A stretch of 64,000 nt of DNA from Novosphingobium naphthalenivorans NBRC 102051 (GCF_001590985.1 NZ_BCTX01000009.1:1-64000); one strand, 5' to 3'; shown: positions 36,497-46,014, counted from the first letter of the stretch. Translations and numbers: made by a program. Notes: generated by a model not told the origin, from the sequence alone.

Positions 36497-39412
36497 TCAG
36501 AAGTCCATCGACACGCTGGTGAAGATGTAACGGCCCAGAGCGTCGTAGACGTTCGGGTAGGTGTTGCCGTTACCGTAGACCGAGGCCAGGTTGGAGCCAC
36601 CCGTGACCGGCGGCGCCTTGTCGAAGACGTTGTTCACGCCGAAACGCAGCGTGTAGTGATCTTCGATGCGGGCGCTGAGGTTCAGGTCGAAGTAGCTCTG
36701 CGGCGAGAAGTGCTCGGAGTCACCATTGTCGGCCGAGCCGAAATAGCGCCAGCGCAGCGACGCGCCGATGCCGCTCGGCATTTCCCAGCCCAGGCGGGCC
36801 TGATGGCGCCACTTGGGGCTCGGAGTGCCGCAGACCGGACCGAACTGGCCAGCGCACTCGTCCGGCGTACCGATGCCCGAGTCGATCGTCAGCTTGTCCA
36901 GGTAGGTGCCCTGGAAGCTCAGGTTGAGCTTGCCAAGCGACGGGCTGAGTTCGTGGACGAACGCCGCCGCGACGTCGATACCCTTGGTCCGCAGGCTACC
37001 GATGTTCTGGGTGGTGTCGGTCACGTAACCGTTGGACGAGAGCCACAGCGAACCCGACGCATCACGATGGATGAGCGAGCAGATGAAGCTGTCGCCGGTT
37101 TCGGCGCAGGCATTGAGGATGGTATCGGCACCGATGCGCTGGATGGCGCCCTTCAGCTTGATGTCGAAGTAGTCGACCGAAGCCGTGAAGCCCGGCAGGA
37201 AGGTCGGGGTCAGGACGACACCGGCAGTGTAGGTATCCGCGACTTCCGGCGAAAGATCGCCGTTACCACCGATATAGCCGTTGTACTGATCCGCCGGGTT
37301 GGCAGGAATGTTCCCGTACTGTGCGGCGGTCACGCCCATGTAGGCGCACTGGGCGGCAGTGTACTCGGGATCGGAACCAGCGCAGCCGTCGGTGTTGCCG
37401 TCGAGGGCGATACGGTTCGGAGCGAACAGATTCTGTACGTTCGGAGCACGGACAGCGCGGTTGTAGCCGGCGCGGAACGCGATGTCCGCCGTCGGCGCCA
37501 GGGTCGCTTCAACCTTGTACGTATCGGTGCTGAAGCTGTTGTCCGCGTTCTTGTACTTCGAGTAGCGGTAGCCCGCGTTGATCGAGAACTCCTTGACGAA
37601 GCTGTCCTGAATGATCGGCAGGCTTGCTTCGGTGAAGAACTCGGTCACGTGGAACGAACCGGAAACCGGCAGCGTTGCCGCACCCTGACCGGTCAGGTCG
37701 CCCGTCTGGAAGGCCTGGTCGGTGTTGAGGACGAGGCTTTCCTTGCGGTATTCGAAGCCGAACAGCATCTGCACACCGTCCTGCGCCCAGGGCGAGACGA
37801 TGCCGTAGTTGGTCAGGTCACCCGTGACGGTGGCGCTGAGAACCTGCTCCGAAGTCTGGCCGCGCTGGAAGCCCGGAGTCGACAGGTAGGCAGTTGCCGC
37901 CGGATCGACCTGGCCGAGCTGGAAAATGTTCCAGGGAACGCAGTTCGGATCCGAACCATCCAGCACCGAACGGCACACGGCAGAGCCGGTCGACGGATCG
38001 GTCACGACGTCGAGAGCGCGGGCCACGCGGGTCGCCGAAAGGTCGTTCAGGTAGGTTTCGGCGAAGTTGGTGCGGCCGTACTGGTAGTAGGCGTCATACG
38101 ACCATTCGGGGCTCAGGTCGCCCTGCGAACCGAGAACCGCACGGTACGACGTGTGCTGCAGGTCGTCCTGACGCGGACCGCCTTCGACGTTGCGGCGCAG
38201 GATGTACACGCCGGCGACGTCGTAGGAGGCGCCGGTGGTCGGATCGACGCGGGTCGCGATGATGTTCGACGGACGGCAGATGATCGAGAGCTGCTGGGCC
38301 GACAGAAGCGGGTTGTCGCAGTTCAGGGTCGAGGTGTTGCCGAAGTCGCCCGACGGCGCGATCTGCGCAACGGTGCGGTCGTCCATGAACATGAACTCGG
38401 CGTAGGGCTTGATCGCGGAGTTGATCTCGTAGTTCGCGAAGAAGCCAGCCGTGTAGCGTTCGTCCGGACGCTGGTAGTAGTTCAGCGGGTTGTAGTTGTA
38501 GATGCCGTAGCCCGGGACGAAAGTGGCCGAGCCATCCGGATTGGGCTGATAGCTCGAGAAGTCGTCGGTCAGCAGGAAGCGGCCGGTCGGCGAGGTCGAG
38601 GAACCGCCGCACCCGAAGCCCGAGATCGAGGAGCCGGAAAGGGCGCAGGAGGCGTAGTCGCGGCTGCCCTGAAGGACGGCGTTGATCTTGCGGTAGCCGA
38701 CATAGGCGGTGATGTGGCCACGGCCGTCGTCGAAGCTGGTGCCGAACGAGAGGGTGGTGTCCACCGTGCCGCCGTTGGCGCTGCTGCCCGACGGATAGTC
38801 GTAACCTGCAGCATCAAGCGGGCCAGTGATGGCCGAGCCGGCGCTGTTGTTGTGCTGGTAGAACGAATACTGGCTGTCGAGGCGGAAGCCTTCGAAATCG
38901 GTATCCATGACGAAGTTCACGACGCCGGCAATGGCGTCCGAACCGTAGGTGGCCGAAGCACCGCCGGTCAGCACGTCGACGCGCTTGATCAGAGCGGCGG
39001 GGATGGCGTTGATGTCAGCGGCCGAGGAGTTCGGGTCACCCGGCATCAGGCGGCGGCCGTTGACGAGAACCATCGTGCGCTCTTCGCCGAGGTTGCGAAG
39101 GTTCAGCGTGGCGGTACCCGACGAGCCGTTCGAGACGTTGCCGCCCTGGCCGGCGAAGACCTGCGGCAGCGAGTTGACGAGATCTTCGACGCGGGTGGTG
39201 CCGGTCGCCGCGATGTCGGCGGCGTTGACCACTGTGACCGGGCTGGCCGACGTCAGGTTCGGATTGACGATGCGCGAACCGGTGACGATGATCGCCTCGC
39301 CGGTGTTCGCATCATCTGCCGCATCCTGCGCATAGGCGCCGGTCGTGCAGATTGCGAATGCCGCAAAGCACGTCGCGCTCCGAAGAGCGGCCTTTTTGAC
39401 AGTTGTGTTCAC
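36497..39412 (-). CDS. TonB-dependent receptor, paralogue B
   Basis: 971 residues from a GTG start at 39412. The open frame extends upstream, but this start is chosen because NTTVKKAALRSATC and the preceding AACAAGGGACAC leader align with the start of paralogue A. The signal peptide ends GAYAQ. Then come a TonB-box-like AIIVTGSRI, the plug (VEDLVNSLPQVFAGQGG, LNLRNLGEERTMVLVNGRRLMP, VDVLTGGASATYGSDAIAGVVNFV) and a large barrel with Cys-containing loops, ending YIFTSVSMDF. Typical of the sphingomonad receptor class with unknown, probably peptide-like or glycan ligands. Confidence 0.9.
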   Translation of the reverse strand: MNTTVKKAALRSATCFAAFAICTTGAYAQDAADDANTGEAIIVTGSRIVNPNLTSASPVTVVNAADIAATGTTRVEDLVNSLPQVFAGQGGNVSNGSSGTATLNLRNLGEERTMVLVNGRRLMPGDPNSSAADINAIPAALIKRVDVLTGGASATYGSDAIAGVVNFVMDTDFEGFRLDSQYSFYQHNNSAGSAITGPLDAAGYDYPSGSSANGGTVDTTLSFGTSFDDGRGHITAYVGYRKINAVLQGSRDYASCALSGSSISGFGCGGSSTSPTGRFLLTDDFSSYQPNPDGSATFVPGYGIYNYNPLNYYQRPDERYTAGFFANYEINSAIKPYAEFMFMDDRTVAQIAPSGDFGNTSTLNCDNPLLSAQQLSIICRPSNIIATRVDPTTGASYDVAGVYILRRNVEGGPRQDDLQHTSYRAVLGSQGDLSPEWSYDAYYQYGRTNFAETYLNDLSATRVARALDVVTDPSTGSAVCRSVLDGSDPNCVPWNIFQLGQVDPAATAYLSTPGFQRGQTSEQVLSATVTGDLTNYGIVSPWAQDGVQMLFGFEYRKESLVLNTDQAFQTGDLTGQGAATLPVSGSFHVTEFFTEASLPIIQDSFVKEFSINAGYRYSKYKNADNSFSTDTYKVEATLAPTADIAFRAGYNRAVRAPNVQNLFAPNRIALDGNTDGCAGSDPEYTAAQCAYMGVTAAQYGNIPANPADQYNGYIGGNGDLSPEVADTYTAGVVLTPTFLPGFTASVDYFDIKLKGAIQRIGADTILNACAETGDSFICSLIHRDASGSLWLSSNGYVTDTTQNIGSLRTKGIDVAAAFVHELSPSLGKLNLSFQGTYLDKLTIDSGIGTPDECAGQFGPVCGTPSPKWRHQARLGWEMPSGIGASLRWRYFGSADNGDSEHFSPQSYFDLNLSARIEDHYTLRFGVNNVFDKAPPVTGGSNLASVYGNGNTYPNVYDALGRYIFTSVSMDF

Positions 39413-39884
39413 TTTGGTGTCCCTTGTTGCTTTCGTCCGCCCACCAAGAGAGTGACCATGCTTGGCGAGCGACCCGGATGCCGGCAGCGGTGCATCTTTT
39501 TGATGCCTTGCTGCCATGGTGCGGTGTTGTTGCGCTACGCAGACCGGCTTTCAATGCAATTTGGCGCTGCGCACAAAATGACTTTGCGTCTGTGTTTTTG
39601 TTGCAACAGTGTGCCCAACGGGGCCTGGCTCGGAGGTGGCTATCGCTGGAGATTCAGGGGCTTTTGTGAAGCAATGGAACTGTGGCTCATCGGCATTGAT
39701 CGCCTTGATTGTTGCGCATCGTGCCTTTGGAGTGAAATCGTATTGCGCAAGCGGGTGTGAGCTGTCCTGGCGCATTGACCGTCGCCGTCCGGGCTCTTAA
39801 CCGTGCGCTTAAATCATGCAGGGTGCAGCCCTGGCTTCGCGCTTTCGTCGAAGTCGCGGCATGCCCAGGAAAGGAATGCGAAGG
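39413..39884. other. Non-coding region between receptor B and the SDR gene
   Basis: No gene is seen. The part next to receptor B (39413-39510) resembles the leader of receptor A, with GTGTCCCTTGTTGC and GGCAGCGG blocks plus a possible CCACCAAG/CTTGG hairpin. The rest is of mixed composition and must hold both divergent promoters. No clear -35/-10 pair could be assigned. Confidence 0.5.
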
Positions 39885-40670
39885 ATGAAACTTGACGGCA
39901 GCATCGCGGCCGTTGTCACCGGCGGCGCTTCGGGGCTTGGTGCTGCCACAGCGCGGGCGCTTGCGGCGCAGGGTGTCAAGGTTGCCATCTTCGATCTCAA
40001 TGCCGAAGCGGGCGAGGCGGTTGCCCGGGAAATCGGCGGCGTGTTCTGCGAAGTCAATGTGACCGACGATGCCAGCGTCGATGCCGGTTTCGCCAGGGCG
40101 CGCGCGGCGCATGGGCAGGAACGCGTGCTGGTGAACTGCGCGGGCATTGCGCCGGCCGCCAAGACCGTGGGCCGGAACCGCGAGACCGGGGAGCCGCGCG
40201 CCCACGACATGGCGCTGTTCGAAAAGGCCATCGCCATCAATCTCGTCGGCACTTTCCGGTGCATCAGCAAGTCGGCGGCGGGCATGGTCACGCTCGATCC
40301 GGTGGACGGGCAGGGCTCGCGCGGGGCGATCGTCAACACGGCATCGGTTGCCGCGCAGGACGGGCAGATCGGCCAGGCCGCCTATGGCGCCTCGAAAGGC
40401 GGCGTGCTGGCGATGACCCTGCCGGTCGCGCGCGATCTGATGAACGACGGTATTCGCGTGAACACCATTCTGCCCGGTATTTTCGAGACGCCGATGATGG
40501 CGGGTATGCCGCAGCCGGTGCAGGATGCGCTGGCGGCGATGGTGCCGTTCCCCAAGCGTCTGGGGAAAGCCGAGGAATATGCGAAGCTGGCACTGTTCAT
40601 GATCGAGCACGATTATCTCAACGGTGAGTCGGTCCGCCTCGACGGTGCGATCCGCATGGGTCCGAAGTAG
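39885..40670 (+). CDS. 3-hydroxyacyl-CoA dehydrogenase type II-like SDR
   Basis: NAD-dependent short-chain dehydrogenase closely matching the HSD10/3-hydroxy-2-methylbutyryl-CoA dehydrogenase group used in fatty-acid and isoleucine breakdown. 261 residues: cofactor loop TGGASGLG (12-19), NCAG motif, catalytic S154, Y167 and K171 in TASVAAQDGQIGQAAYGASKGG. GIRVNTILPGIFETPMM and the typical C-terminus LNGESVRLDGAIRM follow. The frame is open upstream to 39816. The ATG at 39885 fits the family start; an ATG nine bases earlier has a slightly better ribosome site. First gene of an SDR-TetR-mtnP run. Confidence 0.88.
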   Translation: MKLDGSIAAVVTGGASGLGAATARALAAQGVKVAIFDLNAEAGEAVAREIGGVFCEVNVTDDASVDAGFARARAAHGQERVLVNCAGIAPAAKTVGRNRETGEPRAHDMALFEKAIAINLVGTFRCISKSAAGMVTLDPVDGQGSRGAIVNTASVAAQDGQIGQAAYGASKGGVLAMTLPVARDLMNDGIRVNTILPGIFETPMMAGMPQPVQDALAAMVPFPKRLGKAEEYAKLALFMIEHDYLNGESVRLDGAIRMGPK

Positions 40671-40679
40671 GGCCGCGCC

Positions 40680-41327
40680 GTGCTGGGAAGAGGCACACCA
40701 GATGCGGCATCGGGCCTGACGGCGCCTGTAGGCGCGCGGGGCCTGCTGCTCGATACGGCCAGCGCGATCATGCGCGAAGGCGACGTGATCGATATCTCGC
40801 TGTCGGAACTCAGCCTGCGTTCGGGCCTCAATTCGGCGCTGGTCAAATACTACTTCGGCAACAAGGCCGGGCTCCTGAAGGCCCTGCTCGACCGTGACTG
40901 GCAGACGATCGTCACCAGTGTCGACGCTCTGATCGCCAAGGACGGCTGGTCGCCCGAGACCAAGCTGCGGCGGCATTTGTGGAAGGTGGTCGATACCTTC
41001 TATGAAGTGCCCTATCTCAACCGCCTGACCATGCGGGTGATCCGCGAAAGCGATGATGCCGAGGCACGCCGGATCGCCGATTGCTATCTCTCGCCGATCT
41101 ACCGCGCCTATGAACAGCTCATCGGTGATGGCGTGAGGGCGGGCGTGTTCCGCGAGATCGATCCGCAATTGTTCTATTTCACGGTCACGGGCGCAGTGGA
41201 CCGCTTTTTCTCGACGCGGCTGGTGCTCAAGCACTGCTTCGATCAGGACACTCTTACCGAAGAGCTGCGCGACCGCTATCGCGTACACACCATAGACATC
41301 ATCATGGCAGGTATCCTTGCGCGCTGA
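40680..41327 (+). CDS. TetR-family transcriptional regulator
   Basis: 215 residues, GTG start, 9 bp after the SDR stop. The N-terminal HTH domain (~20-65) has the family pattern ending LNSALVKYYFGNKAGLLKALLDRDW. The C-terminal ligand domain resembles the AcrR-like group (RHLWKVVDTFYEVPYLNRLTMRVIRES, DPQLFYFTVTGAVDRFF). It probably regulates its own operon, perhaps in response to an acyl-CoA, given the neighbouring dehydrogenase (inference). Its 3' end overlaps the mtnP start. Confidence 0.87.
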   Translation: MLGRGTPDAASGLTAPVGARGLLLDTASAIMREGDVIDISLSELSLRSGLNSALVKYYFGNKAGLLKALLDRDWQTIVTSVDALIAKDGWSPETKLRRHLWKVVDTFYEVPYLNRLTMRVIRESDDAEARRIADCYLSPIYRAYEQLIGDGVRAGVFREIDPQLFYFTVTGAVDRFFSTRLVLKHCFDQDTLTEELRDRYRVHTIDIIMAGILAR

Positions 41328-42207
41328 GAAAAGCAGCTTCTGGCACATTGGGGTGATCGGTGGTTCCGGTCTGGCCGCCGGCATCGATCTGGAGGACGCG
41401 CAGGAGATTGCGGTCTCCAGCCCGTTCGGGGAGCCTTCGGGGCCAGTCGTGACCGGGCGCCTGGGCGGCGTGCGCTTCACCTTCCTGGCGCGGCACGGGG
41501 CAGGGCACCGCATCCCGCCCGCGCAAGTGAACTACCGCGCCAATATCGACGTGCTCAAGCGCTGCGGCGTGACCGACGTCATCTCGCTTTCGGCCGTGGG
41601 ATCGCTGCGGGAGGACATGGCGCCGGGGCAGTTCGTCATGGTGGACCAGTTCATCGACCGCACCACGGCGCGGGCCAACAGCTTCTTCGGTCCCGGTCTT
41701 GTCGCCCATGTCAGCCTGGCCGATCCGGTCTGTGCCCGGCTTTCGGACATGCTGGGCGCATCGGCGCGCCGGGCCGGAGGCGAAGTGCATAGCGGCGGCT
41801 GCTATGTCGCGATCGAAGGGCCGCAGTTCTCCACACGCGCCGAAAGCCGCATGTATCAGGCCTGGGGCGCCGACGTGATCGGCATGACGGCGATGCCCGA
41901 GGCACGCCTCGCCCGCGAGGCCGAACTGCCTTATGCGATCCTGGCCATGGTCACGGATTATGATTGCTGGCGCGAGGAGGAAGCGGGCGTCGAAGTGACC
42001 GACGTGCTGGCCGTGCTCCACGCCAATGCCCGCACGGCCCGCGCGACTGTGGCGGCGCTTGCCGCGGCCCTGCCGCAAGTGCGCGCGCCGAGCCCCATCG
42101 ACATGGCGCTGGAACATGCCTTCATCACCGCCCCGGAGGCACGCGATCCGGCTGTGATCGCGCGGCTGGACGCAGTGGCGTGCCGGGTGTTCGGCGAGCG
42201 GGACTGA
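41317..42207 (+). CDS. mtnP: S-methyl-5'-thioadenosine phosphorylase
   Basis: Phosphorolysis of methylthioadenosine to adenine and methylthioribose-1-phosphate in methionine salvage. 296 residues. Seen: IGVIGGSGL at the N-terminus, FLARHGAGHRIPPAQVNYRANI, ISLSAVGSLREDMAPGQFVMVDQFIDRT and the purine/MTAP motif AIEGPQFSTRAESRMYQAWGADVIGMTAMPEA, then TDYDCW. A purine nucleoside phosphorylase is less likely, because the spacing and TRAESRM segment fit MTAP. The start is TTG at 41317, overlapping the TetR gene by 11 bases; no better start is seen before the conserved N-terminus. Confidence 0.9.
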   Translation: MRAEKSSFWHIGVIGGSGLAAGIDLEDAQEIAVSSPFGEPSGPVVTGRLGGVRFTFLARHGAGHRIPPAQVNYRANIDVLKRCGVTDVISLSAVGSLREDMAPGQFVMVDQFIDRTTARANSFFGPGLVAHVSLADPVCARLSDMLGASARRAGGEVHSGGCYVAIEGPQFSTRAESRMYQAWGADVIGMTAMPEARLAREAELPYAILAMVTDYDCWREEEAGVEVTDVLAVLHANARTARATVAALAAALPQVRAPSPIDMALEHAFITAPEARDPAVIARLDAVACRVFGERD

Positions 42208-42219
42208 GGGTTCTGAAGG

Positions 42220-42552
42220 TCAGGCCCCGCTGATGTCTTTCTTGCGCTGGAGATAGTCCTCGCGGTCTATCTCGCCGCGGGCATAGCGTTCGTCCAGAAT
42301 CTCCAGCGCGGTGGGCGGCGGCGTGTCTTTGCCGTCGGCATCGTCGCTGCCGAGGCGCCTGACCAGCGTCAGGGCAATCACGATGATCGCCAGGACCGTT
42401 ACCAGCCAGAAGACGGCGTGGACAATGCCCCAGCCGCCCCAGCCATAACCGTAGCCCATCATGGTGCCGGGCCCACCACTCATGTGCCAGCCATAGCCGG
42501 TCTGCACTTGGCGGAACCCTAGGGGAATGAGCGGAAAGAGTGACGTCGCCAT
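42220..42552 (-). CDS. SHOCT-domain small membrane protein
   Basis: 110 residues. A Gly/Tyr/Trp/Met-rich N-terminus (HMSGGPGTMMGYGYGWGGWG) precedes one transmembrane helix (IVHAVFWLVTVLAIIVIALTLV). A linker then leads to a C-terminal SHOCT motif (ALEILDERYARGEIDREDYLQRKKDI). The His/Met-rich N-terminus and the position directly behind cueR-copA suggest a role in copper handling, but this is inference. GGAGAAC precedes the ATG as ribosome site. Confidence 0.8.
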   Translation of the reverse strand: MATSLFPLIPLGFRQVQTGYGWHMSGGPGTMMGYGYGWGGWGIVHAVFWLVTVLAIIVIALTLVRRLGSDDADGKDTPPPTALEILDERYARGEIDREDYLQRKKDISGA

Positions 42553-42573
42553 GGGTGTTCTCCTTCATCTGCG

Positions 42574-42987
42574 TCAGGATTGGGGGCTCTCGGGAAGCGA
42601 GGTCCCGGCAAGTTCGCTCAGGATCGGGCAGTCGGGGCGTTCGTCGCCGTGGCAGCGCTCCGCAAGGTCGTGCAGCGTTGCGCGCATGGCTTGCAGCTTG
42701 GCGATTTTCGCGTCGAGGGCGTCGATGTGATCGAGCGCCATGTGCTTCACTTCCGCGCTGGCCCGCTTGCGATCGTCCCACAGCCCGATGAGCGTGGCAA
42801 TCTCCGCCACGGAAAAGCCGAGGTCGCGGGCGTTGGCGATGAAGCGCAGACGATGCACATCGCGCTCGTTGTAGTCGCGGTAGCCGCTGTCGCGCCGTGC
42901 GGGCGGCGGCACCAGTCCGATCCGCTCGTAGTGGCGGATCATGCGCTGCGAGACGCCGCTCTTTGCCGAGGCGAGGCCGATGTTCAC
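42574..42987 (-). CDS. cueR: Cu(I)-responsive MerR-family regulator CueR
   Basis: 137 residues. An N-terminal MerR helix-turn-helix ([45 protein letters not shown]) and a long dimerisation helix lead to a metal loop with two cysteines at positions 112 and 120 (CHGDERPDC), the same positions and 7-residue spacing as E. coli CueR, which binds one Cu(I). The GTG start overlaps the copA stop (GTGA), so it is translated from the copA transcript and controls that promoter. Confidence 0.93.
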   Translation of the reverse strand: MNIGLASAKSGVSQRMIRHYERIGLVPPPARRDSGYRDYNERDVHRLRFIANARDLGFSVAEIATLIGLWDDRKRASAEVKHMALDHIDALDAKIAKLQAMRATLHDLAERCHGDERPDCPILSELAGTSLPESPQS

Positions 42988-45323
42988 AGCGATACCCGGT
43001 TGAGCCGCAAGGCATTACTGACCACGCTCACCGAGGACAGCGACATGGCCGCCGCCGCGATGACCGGCGAGAGCAGGAGGCCGAACAGCGGATAGAGCAG
43101 TCCGGCAGCGATCGGCACGCCGGCCGAGTTGTAGGCGAAGGCGAAGAACAGGTTCTGCCGGATATTGCGCATGGTCGCCTGGCTCAGGCGGCGGGCGCGG
43201 ACGATGCCGGTCAGGTCGCCCTTGAGCAGAGTGACCCCGGCGCTTTCGATGGCTACGTCGGTGCCCGAGCCCATGGCGATCCCGACATCGGCGGCGGCCA
43301 GCGCCGGGGCGTCGTTCACGCCGTCCCCGGCCATGGCGACAGTGCGGCCTTCGGCCTTGAGGCGGGCGACGACGGCGCTTTTCTGGTCGGGCAGGACTTC
43401 TGCTTCCACTTCGCGGATCCCGAGCTGCCGGGCAACGGCCTCTGCGGTAGTGCGGTTGTCGCCCGTCAGCATGACGACGCGGATGCCGTCCTCCCGCAGC
43501 GCGGCCAGCGCTTCGGGCGTCGTGGGCTTGACCGGATCGGCAATGGCGATGATCCCGGCCGCCTCCCCGCCGATACCGGCATAGATCGCCGTGGCCCCTT
43601 GCTCCCGCAGGGCATGGGCCTCGCTGTGCAGCGGGGCGGTGTCGATCCCCCGTTCGCCCAGGAACCGGTCGCTGCCGAGCACCACCGCCGCGCCTTCCAC
43701 GGTTCCCAGCGCGCCTTTGCCGGTGGGCGAGTCGAAATCGCCGACCGGGGGCAAGGCGAGTTTCCGGTTTCCGGCTTCGGCGACAATGGCCGCGGCGAGG
43801 GCGTGTTCCGAAGCGCGCTCGACCGCCGCGGCAAGGCGCAGCAGCTCGTCTTCGCTCCAGCCCCCGGCGGTCACGATCCGCGTCACGCGCGGCTTGCCCT
43901 CGGTGAGCGTGCCGGTCTTGTCGACGACGAGCGTGTCCACTTTCTCAAGCCGTTCCAGCGCATCGGCATTGCGGATCAGCACGCCGAGCCCGGCGCCGCG
44001 GCCGACGCCGACCATGATCGACATCGGCGTGGCCAGCCCGAGCGCGCAGGGGCAGGCGATGATGAGCACGGAAACGGCAGCGATCAGGGCATGGGCGAAG
44101 CGCGGCTCCGGCCCCCAGAGCGACCATGCGGCAAAGGCGATCACCGAAACCAGCAGCACCGCAGGCACGAACCAGCCCGCCACGCGGTCGGCCAGCCCCT
44201 GGATCGGTGCGCGCGAGCGCTGGGCTTCGGCCACCATCTGGACGATGCGGGACAGCATCGTGTCGCGGCCGATCTTCTCGGCGCGCACGATGAGCGCGCC
44301 GGTCTGGTTGATCGTGCCGCCGATCACAGTATCGCCCGCCGCCTTGGCCACCGGCATGGCCTCGCCGGTGATCATCGCTTCATCGAGTGCGGAACGGCCG
44401 TCCTCGACCACGGCGTCGACAGGGACTTTCTCGCCCGGCCTGATGCGCAGGCGGTCTCCGGTCCTGACCTCTTCCAGCGGGACTTCGGCCTCGCGCCCGT
44501 CTGCACTGATACGGCGCGCGGTCTTGGGGGCGAGTTCGAGCAGCGCCTTGATCGCGCCCGATGTCCGCTCGCGGGCCCGCAGTTCGAGGACCTGCCCGAG
44601 CAGGACGAGAACGGTGATGACCGCGGCGGCCTCGAAATAGACAGAAACGGTCCCGTCGGCGCCGCGAAAGGATGGCGGGAACAGGCCGGGTGCCAGTGCG
44701 GCCATCATGCTGTAGGCCCAGGCCACGCCGGTGCCCATGGCGATCAGCGTGAACATGTTGAGATTGCGCGATTTCAGCGATGCCCAGCCGCGCGCGAAGA
44801 ACGGCGCGCCGGCCCAGAGCACGACCGGGGTGGCGAGGACGAGCTGGATCCACACGGATGTCCGACCGGGCACGAGATGATGCACGGCGGGAAGGAAATG
44901 TCCGCCCATTTCCAGCAGGAACACCGGCAATGCCAGCACCAGCGCGATCCGGAAGCGGCGGCTCATGTCGGCCAGTTCCTCGCTCGGGCCAGTGTCGAGC
45001 GAAACCGTTTCCGGCTCCAGCGCCATGCCGCAGATCGGGCAGGCGCCGGGATGATCCTGACGAATTTCCGGATGCATGGGGCAGGTCCAGACGGCACCGG
45101 GCTGTGCCGCCTGTTCGGGTTCGGCTTGCGGATGGAGATACCGCTCGGGATCGGCTTCGAATTTTGCCCGGCACCCGGCGCTGCAGAAGACATAGTCCTG
45201 CCCGCCATGTTCCGCGTGGTGTTTGGCCGTCGCAGGATCGACGGTCATGCCGCAAACCGGATCACGCGCGGCTTCACCGGCATGAAGCGCGGGGGCATGG
45301 TGGCGGTGATGGCACTGCGTCAT
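42984..45323 (-). CDS. copA: Copper-exporting P1B-type ATPase with YHS and HMBD N-domains
   Basis: Inner-membrane Cu(I) exporter of 779 residues. The N-terminus is His-rich ([11 protein letters not shown]), then a YHS/TRASH domain ([18 protein letters not shown]), then a heavy-metal-binding domain ([19 protein letters not shown]) instead of the usual CxxC HMA domains. Eight helices include the CPC metal-site motif (residues 424-426 in [12 protein letters not shown]). The phosphorylation site is D468 in [17 protein letters not shown]-equivalent [14 protein letters not shown] and [16 protein letters not shown] are present. A MerR-type promoter lies just upstream. Confidence 0.95.
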   Translation of the reverse strand: MTQCHHRHHAPALHAGEAARDPVCGMTVDPATAKHHAEHGGQDYVFCSAGCRAKFEADPERYLHPQAEPEQAAQPGAVWTCPMHPEIRQDHPGACPICGMALEPETVSLDTGPSEELADMSRRFRIALVLALPVFLLEMGGHFLPAVHHLVPGRTSVWIQLVLATPVVLWAGAPFFARGWASLKSRNLNMFTLIAMGTGVAWAYSMMAALAPGLFPPSFRGADGTVSVYFEAAAVITVLVLLGQVLELRARERTSGAIKALLELAPKTARRISADGREAEVPLEEVRTGDRLRIRPGEKVPVDAVVEDGRSALDEAMITGEAMPVAKAAGDTVIGGTINQTGALIVRAEKIGRDTMLSRIVQMVAEAQRSRAPIQGLADRVAGWFVPAVLLVSVIAFAAWSLWGPEPRFAHALIAAVSVLIIACPCALGLATPMSIMVGVGRGAGLGVLIRNADALERLEKVDTLVVDKTGTLTEGKPRVTRIVTAGGWSEDELLRLAAAVERASEHALAAAIVAEAGNRKLALPPVGDFDSPTGKGALGTVEGAAVVLGSDRFLGERGIDTAPLHSEAHALREQGATAIYAGIGGEAAGIIAIADPVKPTTPEALAALREDGIRVVMLTGDNRTTAEAVARQLGIREVEAEVLPDQKSAVVARLKAEGRTVAMAGDGVNDAPALAAADVGIAMGSGTDVAIESAGVTLLKGDLTGIVRARRLSQATMRNIRQNLFFAFAYNSAGVPIAAGLLYPLFGLLLSPVIAAAAMSLSSVSVVSNALRLNRVSL

Positions 45324-45351
45324 CGGGAGTCTCCAGGACTTGACGCTATGC

Positions 45352-45382
45352 TATATGGACCCTGACATCATGTCAGAGTCAA
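45352..45382 (-). promoter_or_regulatory. CueR-type promoter of copA-cueR
   Basis: Reading the minus strand: -35 TTGACT (45382-45377), exactly 19 bases, then -10 CATATA (45357-45352). The 19-bp spacer is the hallmark of MerR-family promoters that need activator-induced DNA untwisting. The spacer is centred on a perfect palindrome CTGACAT-G-ATGTCAG, which extends to a 21-bp dyad with one mismatch, as expected of the CueR operator. Confidence 0.85.
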
Positions 45383-45484
45383 GGCCGGTAAAGGGGGAGG
45401 AGCCGGCGTGCCGATGTGCTCACAAGCAAACCCCTCCCGCGGCAGGGCCGGGGAGGGGCGAAGGTTGCGACCCTGAGGGTTCCG

Positions 45485-45841
45485 TCAGTTGCCGCGGGTC
45501 GCCGTTGCGCTCGCGCCCATGTCCTGCGTCCGGGTCTGGTACTGTGTCTGATACTGGGCCTGATCCCGGACCTGCGACTGGGTGCGGATGCGCTCGCGTT
45601 CCTGCTTCATTTCCCGCGCCTGGTCCCGGTCACGCACGCGGTCCTGCGTACGGTAGCGGTCCATCGAACCCATGCCGGACGAGGAGCCCATCATCATGGA
45701 TCCGCCCATGCTGCCCATGGAGCCACCCATGCCGCCGCCCATTCCGCCACCGGGGCCGGCCAGAGCAGGGCTTGCGGCCAGCGCCAGTGCGAGCAGTGCA
45801 CCGCCGAAGTAGCCCGTTTGCGACGAAATCTTGAACATCAT
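45485..45841 (-). CDS. Exported Met/Gly-rich and Arg/Gln-rich low-complexity protein
   Basis: 118 residues from the ATG at 45841, with AGGAG 8 bp upstream; a TTG six bases earlier is in frame. The signal peptide ends ASPALA. The mature N-half is a run of Gly and Met with Ser (GGGMGGGMGGSMGSMGG, then MMMGSSSGMGSM). The C-half is charged and repetitive with R, D, Q, Y, E and T. Methionine clusters of this type bind Cu(I) in periplasmic copper-resistance proteins, and the gene lies 161 bp from the copA start, so a copper-buffering role is plausible; it is not proven. Confidence 0.65.
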   Translation of the reverse strand: MMFKISSQTGYFGGALLALALAASPALAGPGGGMGGGMGGSMGSMGGSMMMGSSSGMGSMDRYRTQDRVRDRDQAREMKQERERIRTQSQVRDQAQYQTQYQTRTQDMGASATATRGN

Positions 45842-45980
45842 TTTCAAACTCCTCTGTCGTCGCCCCCGACAGTCTATCTATCCCTGTGACAGGCGTTGTG
45901 GCGGGTGGGGCTGACAGGAAGCTGACGAGCGTTTCCGGTGAACGCTCAGGGGCATCGGTTCGTCGCGCGGCAAATGGCAT

Positions 45981-46014
45981 TCGGCCCCGCGCCCGGTGTC
46001 TGGGGCGGGGCCGA
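45981..46014 (-). terminator. Hairpin at the end of the tad operon
   Basis: TCGGCCCCGC pairs with GCGGGGCCGA (10 bp) around a 14-nt GC-rich loop, 24 bp beyond the tadC stop. There is no clear T-run in the minus direction, so it is only a probable terminator. Confidence 0.45.

Noticed and set aside
36656..39760. A 1034-codon plus-strand frame antisense to TonB receptor B
   Set aside because: Arg/Val/Asp-rich nonsense composition without motifs; the receptor frame on the other strand is unmistakable.
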